Of a stretch of DNA of 6,020 nucleotides, positions 1 to 6,020 are shown in pieces; within the stretch, counting starts at the first letter, position 1; every line of letters begins with the position of its first letter. A program made the position numbers and the translations under genes. The notes beneath the pieces were generated by a model that searched no databases, had not been told where the DNA came from, and saw nothing but the letters and a program-made list of their open reading frames with translations. This DNA comes from Aquincola sp. GTDB taxonomy: Bacteria > Pseudomonadota > Gammaproteobacteria > Burkholderiales > Burkholderiaceae_C. The stretch covers positions 1-6,020 of the forward strand of contig JAOUIM010000239.1 of assembly GCA_029884035.1 (NCBI GenBank). The letters run 5' to 3'.

Positions 1-639
1 TTGACCAACGTGCGCGATCCGAAGCGGCATCGCCCGGACGCACCGAGCCGCGGTGCATTGGTGGCGGAGTGGCTCGCGAGTGCCGGCGACGCGCAGGCGC
101 TGTTGCCGGGATGGGTGCGCCGCGGCTGCAATCCCTTCAACCTGATCGGGGGCGACCTGGCGACCGGCCAATGGTGGTGGGGCGATGATCGAAGCGCCGC
201 GCCACAGCCGCTGTCCGACGGCGTGCATGCGCTGTCCAACGCCTCGCTCGATGTGCCCTGGCCCAAGGTCTTGCGGGTCCGCGATGCACTTGCGGCAGCG
301 CTCGGGATAAGCGCGGACGCGAAGGCGCTGGCTGCGTCGCTGCTGGATGCCCTGTCCGACCGCAGCGTCCCGCCCGACGGGGATCTTCCGGACACCGGCA
401 TCGGACTCGCCCGCGAGCGGGCATTGGCCCCGGTGTTCATCCATGCAGCCGCCTCGCGCTACGGCACTCGCAGCAGCACGGTGCTGGTCGGCGAGCGCAC
501 CCTTGCCAACCGATGGCTGCTGACCGTGGTCGAGCGGCGCTACGACGCCTCGGGACGCCCCCTCGAGGAGCGCATGGTGCAACTGGCGGGCTGGCCGGGA
601 GCGGCGCGCGCACCGGTTCAGGTCAGGCCTGCGTACTGA
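1..639 (+). CDS. NRDE/TANGO2-family protein, 5' end cut off by the window
   Basis: This is the C-terminal part (212 visible residues) of an NRDE family protein, the bacterial relatives of eukaryotic TANGO2. The first codon, TTG, is almost certainly an internal leucine: the family has the block (A)LTNVRDP followed by APSRG at this point, and both are here at visible residues 1-7 and 14-18. Further family blocks are NPFNLIGGDL (44-53) and LSNASLDVPWPK (78-89). Family members are usually about 250-270 residues, so roughly 50-60 N-terminal residues, including the Asn-Arg-Asp-Glu motif that names the family, lie upstream of the window. The biochemical role of bacterial members is not established; the NRDE motif has been compared with N-terminal-nucleophile-type hydrolases, and TANGO2 has been linked to lipid and haem metabolism. 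The stop (TGA 637-639) lies inside the end of the convergent gene. The family call is firm; function is unknown. Confidence 0.9.
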   Translation: MTNVRDPKRHRPDAPSRGALVAEWLASAGDAQALLPGWVRRGCNPFNLIGGDLATGQWWWGDDRSAAPQPLSDGVHALSNASLDVPWPKVLRVRDALAAALGISADAKALAASLLDALSDRSVPPDGDLPDTGIGLARERALAPVFIHAAASRYGTRSSTVLVGERTLANRWLLTVVERRYDASGRPLEERMVQLAGWPGAARAPVQVRPAY

Positions 640-1510
640 GTCTGCGCACCATCTCCAGGTGCTCGATGCCGGCCTCCTCGAACGGCGTACCGTGGGCCAC
701 GAAGCCGGTGCGCATGTAGAAGCCGACCGCGCTGGCCTGCGCGTGCAGCCTCACCTCATGCAGGCCGCGCAGCCGGGCCGCATCGATCAACGCATGGAGC
801 ATGCGGCGCCCGACCTGCGAGCCGCGCATCGCTGCGATCACCGCCATGCGGCCGATCTTGCCCACGCCGGGTGCAAGAGTGAGCAGCCGTCCGGTGCCGA
901 GGACCATGCCGAGGCGATTGCGCGCCACGACGTGCAGCGCATCGGCATCGAGGCCGTCGTGGTCGAGTGCGGCATCGATGCCCTGCTCCTGCGTGAACAC
1001 CGCGTGCCGGACCGGTCCGGCCGACGCTCCAAGCTCCCCCCAGTCGCCAACCGGCAATTCGATCATCGGCTCGCCGCGCTCGAAGCCCTCGAGCACCTCG
1101 CGCAGCAGCGGCGGCACCGGTCGTGAGGTCTGCGACGCCGGATCGGCAAAGACGTAGACGAGGTCACCGTGAACCAGCAGCACCCCGTCGCGGAACACCG
1201 CACCGCGCAGCAGCATCGACGAGTTGCCGACACGCTGGCAGCGGATGCCGACTTCGACCTGATCGTCATAGCATGCCGACGCGTGGTACTCGAGCGTGGC
1301 CTTGCGCACGTAGAGGTCGCCGCCCAGCGCGTGCATGCTGTCCTGATACGGCAACGCGAGCGCACGCCAGTAGCCCGCGATCGCGGTATCCAGGTACATC
1401 AGGTAATGGGCGTTGAAGACGATCTTCTGCATGTCGACTTCGGCCCATCGCACGCGCAGGCGCTCGGCGAAACGGTAGTCAGCCCGTCTGGGCAAGGTAT
1501 CGTGGCTCAT
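623..1510 (-). CDS. Fusion protein: YbgC/FadM-like acyl-CoA thioesterase (hotdog) plus GNAT acetyltransferase
   Basis: This 295-residue protein has two domains. Residues about 15-130 are a 4HBT hotdog thioesterase: RVRWAEVDMQKIVFNAHYL carries the family's catalytic aspartate (D26), the conserved V31 and Y36, then long beta strands. Residues about 165-292 are a GNAT domain of the ElaA/YjcF type: VRHAVFTQEQGI, a DHDGLD acidic stretch, HVVAR, the strand before the acetyl-CoA loop (KIGRMAV), then VRLHAQASAVGFYMRTGFVAHG and EEAGIEH. The first half should hydrolyse acyl-CoA thioesters; the second should transfer an acetyl or acyl group, substrate unknown. The loop reads RGSQVG (229-234) instead of RGxGxG, so the middle glycine is Gln. 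The start is ATG 1508-1510 with GGAAAG six bases upstream; the frame stays open further up, but that extension is Arg/Pro/Cys-rich and lies inside the esterase gene. The first 32 bases overlap the esterase end, suggesting translational coupling. Domain calls are firm; physiological role is not known. Confidence 0.88.
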   Translation of the reverse strand: MSHDTLPRRADYRFAERLRVRWAEVDMQKIVFNAHYLMYLDTAIAGYWRALALPYQDSMHALGGDLYVRKATLEYHASACYDDQVEVGIRCQRVGNSSMLLRGAVFRDGVLLVHGDLVYVFADPASQTSRPVPPLLREVLEGFERGEPMIELPVGDWGELGASAGPVRHAVFTQEQGIDAALDHDGLDADALHVVARNRLGMVLGTGRLLTLAPGVGKIGRMAVIAAMRGSQVGRRMLHALIDAARLRGLHEVRLHAQASAVGFYMRTGFVAHGTPFEEAGIEHLEMVRRLSTQA

Positions 1511-2456
1511 CTCGGTCTTTCCAGGCGGATCGCAGCGCCTCGGCGGCGAATTGTTGCGCGGCAGCGGCCTCCTTGAGGACGCGGCCCATCTTGATGAAGT
1601 CGTGCGTGACGCCACGCACCAGGTCGAGCTGCACGGGCACGCCGGCCATTCGAAGGCGATCGGCGTACAGCACACCCTCGTCGGCCAAAGGGTCGCACTC
1701 GGCGACGATCACGCAGGCCGGCGCGACATCCGCGTGGTCGGCGGCCTCCAGCGGCGCGAAGCGCCAGTCGCGGCGGTGGTGATAGTCGATCGTGTGGTCG
1801 AAGAACCAGTCGATGGAGGCCGCGTCGAGCAGGAATCCGTTGGCGAACAGATGGCGCGACGCGAAGCTCGCGTCGGCCGCAGTGCCGGGCGTGATCAGCA
1901 GCTGCATTGCGAGCAGCAGGTGCTCGTCGCGCGCGACGAGGGCTGCGACGGCCGCCAGCGTGCCCCCGGCACTGTCGCCGCCCACCGCCAGGCGCGAAGG
2001 ATCAAGACCGAGCGACGCGGCACCTTCGCGCGCCAGCCAGCGCAGGACGGCACATGTGTCGTCCACAGCCGCCGGGAAGCGGTGCTCCGGGGCGAGCCGG
2101 TATTCGAGTGCGAGCACCGCACCGCCGCATCGCAGCGCGAGCTGGCGGCACAGGCTGTCATGCGTTTCCAGTCCGCCGATTACGAACCCGCCGCCATGCA
2201 GGTACAGCAACAGTGGCAGCCGCTCGCGCGATGGGGCGTAGAGCCGCGCGGGCAAGGAACCGGCCGCGCCGGGCACCTCAAGGTCGCGAACGTGGGGCAG
2301 CGGTGCGCGCGGCAGGTCGAGTACCTCGGCCGCCGACAGGTAGGCGCGGCGCGCGGCCTCGGGCGTGAGCGAGTGATAGGGCGGATGGCCTGCGCGAGCG
2401 ATGCGTTCGAGCAGCCCGTTCATCGCCGGCGTGAGCAACTGGGTCGGAGCGCGCAT
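1479..2456 (-). CDS. HSL-family (family IV) alpha/beta-hydrolase esterase
   Basis: This 325-residue carboxylesterase is of the hormone-sensitive-lipase-like bacterial family, which usually hydrolyses short- to medium-chain esters. The oxyanion-hole motif HGGGF is at 87-91, after the strand LPLLLYL; YRLAPEHRFPAAVDD (119-133) is the family's conserved block. The nucleophile is S162 in GDSAGG, the acid D255 in CDPLAD, and the base H285 in THDF, so the triad is complete. No signal peptide is visible, so it is probably cytoplasmic. The N-terminus (TPAMNGLLERIARAGHPPYHSLTPEAARRAY) matches the cap-region start of relatives. I chose ATG 2454-2456. A GTG at 2492 adds 12 Arg-rich residues with no better ribosome site, and ATG 2423 is a shorter possibility. 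It is the first gene of a probable two-gene unit, overlapping the thioesterase-GNAT gene by 32 bases in another frame. Family and catalytic residues are secure; the natural substrate is unknown. Confidence 0.92.
   Translation of the reverse strand: MRAPTQLLTPAMNGLLERIARAGHPPYHSLTPEAARRAYLSAAEVLDLPRAPLPHVRDLEVPGAAGSLPARLYAPSRERLPLLLYLHGGGFVIGGLETHDSLCRQLALRCGGAVLALEYRLAPEHRFPAAVDDTCAVLRWLAREGAASLGLDPSRLAVGGDSAGGTLAAVAALVARDEHLLLAMQLLITPGTAADASFASRHLFANGFLLDAASIDWFFDHTIDYHHRRDWRFAPLEAADHADVAPACVIVAECDPLADEGVLYADRLRMAGVPVQLDLVRGVTHDFIKMGRVLKEAAAAQQFAAEALRSAWKDRDEPRYLAQTG
1517..1522 (-). promoter_or_regulatory. Ribosome binding site that fixes the thioesterase-GNAT start
   Basis: On the minus strand the sequence reads GGAAAG, then six bases, then ATG (1510-1508). 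It lies within the coding region of the upstream esterase gene. It supports the ATG at 1510 over upstream in-frame starts, and suggests that ribosomes finishing the esterase re-initiate here. Confidence 0.55.
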
Positions 2457-2508
2457 CGGGCGCCAGCATAGCCGGCGCGCGCGCTCACGCACCCGCGCGG
2501 AGCACGCG

Positions 2509-2540
2509 GCCGGCCGCTCAGCGAGCGCGTCGCGGCCGGC
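2509..2540. repeat. GC-rich inverted repeat downstream of the protease gene, possible transcription barrier
   Basis: A perfect 9-base inverted repeat, GCCGGCCGC (2509-2517) and GCGGCCGGC (2532-2540), flanks a 14-base loop. It begins 15 bases past the protease stop codon and sits in the short gap before the esterase gene. In minus-strand RNA it would form a stable stem, but no U-run follows, so it is not a standard intrinsic terminator. It may protect the protease mRNA 3' end or aid Rho-dependent termination. The left arm is part of a 12-base self-complementary palindrome (2506-2517). Confidence 0.4.
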
Positions 2541-2555
2541 GCACGATCGACGGAG

Positions 2556-3959
<1,404 letters not shown>

Positions 3960-3969
3960 GATGATGGTG

Positions 3970-3976
3970 CTCCTTC
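3970..3976 (-). promoter_or_regulatory. Ribosome binding site for the GTG-started protease gene
   Basis: The minus strand reads GAAGGAG, followed by ten bases and GTG (3959-3957). No ATG lies between the site and the lipoprotein signal peptide. The long spacing plus GTG suggest modest translation. This site, together with the signal peptide beginning MKTNRF, decides the start. Confidence 0.6.
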
Positions 3977-4108
3977 GGGTTGGGGCCGGGCCTGTGGCTC
4001 GAGGCGGCGGACCGGATGACAATCGAGAGGGATGACTATCACGGAGCACCTGGTCGATGGCGAGACAGGTTTTCCCGTGGCGAGTTGCGGGCAACCCCCG
4101 ATTCGCGG

Positions 4109-4132
4109 TGGATGGGTGCCCCCACCCACCCA
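4109..4132 (+). repeat. Imperfect hairpin in the leader of the RidA-family gene
   Basis: TGGATGGGTG (4109-4118) pairs with CACCCACCCA (4123-4132) around a CCCC loop, giving ten positions with one A-C mismatch. It ends 67 bases before the RidA start. It may be a leader RNA structure or chance pairing in a C-rich run. No known riboswitch or terminator pattern accompanies it: no U-run follows. Confidence 0.35.
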
Positions 4133-4199
4133 GCCCCGTCCGCGGATCGCCACCCGTCGCCCACCATGCGATGCTCCTCGCGACCTCGAAGCGATGCCG

Positions 4200-4601
4200 A
4201 TGAACGAACCTGCATTCCACATGATCAGCGGCGCCCCCGACCCCGTGGCGCCGTTCAGCCACGCCGTCGAGCAGGACGGCTGGATCTTCGTTACCGGGCA
4301 GATGCCGTTCACCGGGACCGCGAACGACTCGCCCTACCCCGACGGGATCGAGGCGCAGACGCACCAGGTGTTCTCGAACCTGCGACGCGTTCTCGAAGGC
4401 ATCGGGCTCGGACTCGAGAACGTCGTGCAGGCGCGTGTGTACCTGCTGCACTTCGACGAAGACTACGCGCGCATGAATGCGGTCTACGCGACCTACTTTC
4501 CACCCGGCAGGCGGCCGGCCCGCACGTGCATCGGCGTGGCCGGGCTCGCGCGCGGCGCGCGCATCGAGATCGACTTCATCGCGAGAAGGCCGGTTCCGTA
4601 G
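4200..4601 (+). CDS. RidA (YjgF/YER057c/UK114) family protein
   Basis: This 133-residue protein matches the usual length of RidA family members, which form cytosolic homotrimers. The archetype hydrolyses reactive enamine/imine intermediates such as 2-aminoacrylate, released by PLP enzymes, to keto acids and ammonia. Seen here: GWIFVTGQMPF (27-37), the helix EAQTHQVFSNLRRVLEGIGLGLENVVQARVYL, the NAVYATYFPPG block, and RPARTC with R108, which corresponds to the carboxylate-binding Arg105 of E. coli RidA. E123 in RIEIDFIA lies 15 residues later, the same spacing as Arg105-Glu120. So the deaminase residues appear kept. I chose ATG 4200 because a GAAG lies eight bases upstream and it matches family length; ATG 4194 is nearly equivalent. 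The frame is open back to 4032, but that part is Pro/Arg-rich and unlike the family. It is a single gene, with a terminator about 80 bases downstream. Whether it is true RidA or another Rid subgroup cannot be settled by eye. Confidence 0.92.
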   Translation: MNEPAFHMISGAPDPVAPFSHAVEQDGWIFVTGQMPFTGTANDSPYPDGIEAQTHQVFSNLRRVLEGIGLGLENVVQARVYLLHFDEDYARMNAVYATYFPPGRRPARTCIGVAGLARGARIEIDFIARRPVP

Positions 4602-4680
4602 CGGCTCTGAAGGCGAGCGGCCTTGGCGCGGTTGTCGAATGCCGGAGGCGGTCGATACCGCAGGGACCAAGCCAAGCAGA

Positions 4681-4708
4681 AACAAGCCGCCCGACGGGGC
4701 GGCTTGTT
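4681..4708. terminator. Bidirectional intrinsic terminator between the RidA gene and aceA
   Basis: A perfect 12-base stem, AACAAGCCGCCC (4681-4692) and GGGCGGCTTGTT (4697-4708), encloses a GACG loop between the ends of two convergent genes. On the minus strand the stem is followed by a T-rich stretch (TTGTTTCTGCTT), which suits aceA. On the plus strand the tail TTGTTCGTTCG is weaker but usable for the RidA gene. A second small dyad (ACGCTCG 4719-4725, CGAGCGT 4732-4738) lies between it and the aceA stop. Confidence 0.85.
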
Positions 4709-4742
4709 CGTTCGTACGACGCTCGGCAGCGCGAGCGTTCGC

Positions 4743-6020
4743 TCAGTGGTGCGTCCCGTCGAAGAACTGCTCGTCCTCGGTCGAACCCTTCAGAGCTGCC
4801 GTCGACGCTTCCTTCTCGATCGTCGTCGTCACGGCATCGAAGTAGCCCGTGCCGACCTCACGCTGATGCTTGACCGCGGTGAAGCCGCGCTCGGCAGAGG
4901 CGAATTCCTTTTCCTGCAGCTCAACGAACGCGCTCATGTTGTGGCGCGCATAGCCGTACGCCAGGTCGAACATCGAGTAGTTCAGGCTGTGGAAACCCGC
5001 GAGCGTGATGAACTGGAACTTGTAGCCCATTGCGCCGAGCTCGCGCTGAAACTTGGCGATCGTCGCGTCGTCCAGGTTCTTCTTCCAGTTGAAGCTCGGA
5101 GAGCAGTTGTAGGCGAGCATCTTGCCGGGGAACTTGGCATGGATGGCCTCGGCCCACTGCTTGGCAAAGGCCAGGTCCGGCTTGCCCGTCTCGCACCACA
5201 GCAGATCGGCGTAGGGCGCATAGGCCAGCCCGCGGGCGATCGACTGTTCGAGGCCGGCTCGCGTGCGGTAGAAGCCCTCGACCGTGCGCTCGCCGGTGCA
5301 GAACGGCCTGTCGTTGTCGTCGACGTCGCTGGTGACCAGGTCCGCGGCCTCGGCGTCGGTGCGCGCCAGCAGCAGCGTGGGCACACCCATCACGTCGGCG
5401 GCCAGGCGCGCGGCGACGAGCTTGGCGACCGCGTCGCGCGTGGGCACCAGCACCTTGCCGCCCATGTGGCCGCACTTCTTGACCGAGGCCAGCTGGTCCT
5501 CGAAGTGCACGCCGGCCGCCCCCGCCTCGATCATGGCCTTCATCAGCTCGAACGCATTGAGCACACCGCCGAAACCGGCCTCTGCGTCAGCGACGATCGG
5601 TGCGAAATAGTCGATGTCGTCCTTGCCCTCGCTCCACTGGATCTGGTCGGCACGGGCGAAGGTGTTGTTGATGCGCTTGACGACCTTGGGCACCGAGTCG
5701 ACCGAGTACAGGCTCTGGTCGGGGTACATCTCGCCGCCATCGTTGGCGTCGGCCGCCACCTGCCAGCCCGACAGGTAGATCGCCTTGAGACCGGCTTTGA
5801 CTTGCTGCATCGCCTGGTTGCCCGTCAAGGCACCCAGCGTGTTGACGAACGGCTCGGTGTTGAGCAGCGTCCAGAGCTTTTCTGCGCCGCGGCGCGCAAG
5901 CGTGTGCTCGATCGGGAACGACCCGCGCAGGCGCACAACGTCCGCGCTTGCGTAGCCGCGTTTGATGCCTTTCCAGCGCGGGTTCTCCGCCCAGTCCTTC
6001 TCGAGGGCGGCAGCTTGTTG
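4743..6020 (-). CDS. aceA: Isocitrate lyase, first few residues beyond the window edge
   Basis: Isocitrate lyase cleaves isocitrate to succinate and glyoxylate, the first step of the glyoxylate shunt, needed for growth on acetate and fatty acids. The frame is open to base 6020 without a start. Reading back from the edge gives QQAAALEKDW, then NPRWKGIKRGY, which aligns with the start of E. coli AceA, so only about five residues are missing; a GTG at 5936 is internal. Visible residues number 425. The signature KKCGHMGG is at visible residues 181-188, with the catalytic Cys codon at 5472-5474. Other family blocks are SGWQVAADAN (84-93), VADAEAGFGG, GVHFEDQ and NCSPSFNW (305-312). A mobile C-terminal segment ends GSTEDEQF and is followed here by FDGTHH. 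The length and lack of an inserted domain indicate the short proteobacterial form, a cytoplasmic tetramer in characterised relatives. The gene ends just before a strong terminator. The promoter is outside the window. No malate synthase gene is visible here. Confidence 0.98.
   Translation of the reverse strand, partial: QQAAALEKDWAENPRWKGIKRGYASADVVRLRGSFPIEHTLARRGAEKLWTLLNTEPFVNTLGALTGNQAMQQVKAGLKAIYLSGWQVAADANDGGEMYPDQSLYSVDSVPKVVKRINNTFARADQIQWSEGKDDIDYFAPIVADAEAGFGGVLNAFELMKAMIEAGAAGVHFEDQLASVKKCGHMGGKVLVPTRDAVAKLVAARLAADVMGVPTLLLARTDAEAADLVTSDVDDNDRPFCTGERTVEGFYRTRAGLEQSIARGLAYAPYADLLWCETGKPDLAFAKQWAEAIHAKFPGKMLAYNCSPSFNWKKNLDDATIAKFQRELGAMGYKFQFITLAGFHSLNYSMFDLAYGYARHNMSAFVELQEKEFASAERGFTAVKHQREVGTGYFDAVTTTIEKEASTAALKGSTEDEQFFDGTHH

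Larger units (their letters stand above)
3960..4199. promoter_or_regulatory. Divergent intergenic region between the protease and RidA-family genes
   Basis: These 240 bases separate the divergent starts and must hold both promoters unless either gene is leaderless. I see no convincing sigma-70 pair on either strand: the best plus-strand candidate is ATGACA (4016-4021) with TATCAC (4037-4042), but its spacer is only 15 bases. Two small dyads are present: GTTGC-GG-GCAAC (4084-4095), which could be a protein-binding site, and an imperfect hairpin at 4109-4132. A 48-codon open frame (4057-4203) ends over the RidA start codon and is discussed under findings. The region is given as promoter-bearing because of gene arrangement, not because of a recognised motif. 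Confidence 0.45.

Noticed and set aside
1511..1675. A 55-residue upstream extension of the thioesterase-GNAT protein
   Set aside because: It overlaps the catalytic C-terminal part of the esterase gene, is Cys/Arg/Ser-rich, and lacks a ribosome site as good as the one at 1517-1522.
1551..2471. A 306-codon open frame antisense to the esterase
   Set aside because: It mirrors the esterase codons in GC-rich DNA, shows no family motif, and lies opposite a gene with a full catalytic triad.
2464..2480. A TATGCT hexamer on the minus strand just upstream of the esterase ATG as a -10 element
   Set aside because: No -35 match lies at suitable distance, and the spacing would imply a nearly leaderless transcript; the evidence is too weak for a promoter call.
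4032..4199. An upstream ATG giving the RidA protein 56 more residues
   Set aside because: The extension is Pro/Arg-rich and unlike the family; the start at 4200 gives normal length, and the purine run before 4032 is too close to the ATG to act as a ribosome site.
3960..4685. A 242-codon N-terminal extension of the protease frame
   Set aside because: It would run antisense through the whole RidA gene and hide the lipoprotein signal peptide. The ribosome site and the signal peptide both support the GTG at 3959.
3980..4873. A 297-codon plus-strand frame across the RidA gene, the terminator and the end of aceA
   Set aside because: It crosses a strong terminator and two firmly identified genes in other frames, and is Arg-rich without any motif.

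Overview
The window holds six protein-coding genes and no mobile element, CRISPR array or RNA gene that I can see. The DNA is strongly GC-rich, with G or C at most third codon positions, so long antisense open frames abound and mean little. The protein types (a Cys-Gly-Gly-Gly-Gly lipoprotein N-terminus on a subtilase, an isocitrate lyase of the short proteobacterial class, a TANGO2/NRDE protein) suggest a betaproteobacterium, probably Burkholderiales or a close relative. That placement is an inference from style, not from a marker gene.

Layout from left to right. (1) Positions 1-639, plus strand: the C-terminal three quarters of an NRDE/TANGO2-family protein whose start lies outside the window. 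(2) Positions 623-2456, minus strand: a two-gene unit. The promoter-proximal gene is an HSL-family (family IV) alpha/beta-hydrolase esterase. Its 3' end overlaps by 32 bases the start of a gene that fuses a hotdog-fold acyl-CoA thioesterase to a GNAT acetyltransferase. The fusion gene's last 17 bases overlap the end of the NRDE gene tail to tail. (3) Positions 2556-3959, minus strand: a secreted subtilisin-like serine protease with a lipoprotein signal peptide and an inhibitor-type propeptide. (4) Positions 3960-4199: a 240-base divergent intergenic region. (5) Positions 4200-4601, plus strand: a RidA (YjgF/UK114) family protein. (6) Positions 4681-4708: a strong hairpin terminator between convergent genes. 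(7) Positions 4743-6020, minus strand: isocitrate lyase (aceA), complete except for a few N-terminal residues beyond the window edge.

How they may work together. The esterase and the thioesterase-GNAT fusion are probably co-transcribed and translationally coupled, which fits a shared role in ester/acyl-CoA handling, but no substrate can be read from the sequence. Isocitrate lyase opens the glyoxylate shunt for growth on acetate or fatty acids. It could be linked metabolically to an esterase/thioesterase pair that releases acids, but here it is a separate transcription unit. The protease and the RidA protein look like independent single genes.

I did not find a clear undescribed system. The most distinctive items are the thioesterase-GNAT fusion with an altered acetyl-CoA loop, its overlap with the esterase gene, and the arrangement in which the protease's lipid anchor sits on the removable propeptide.
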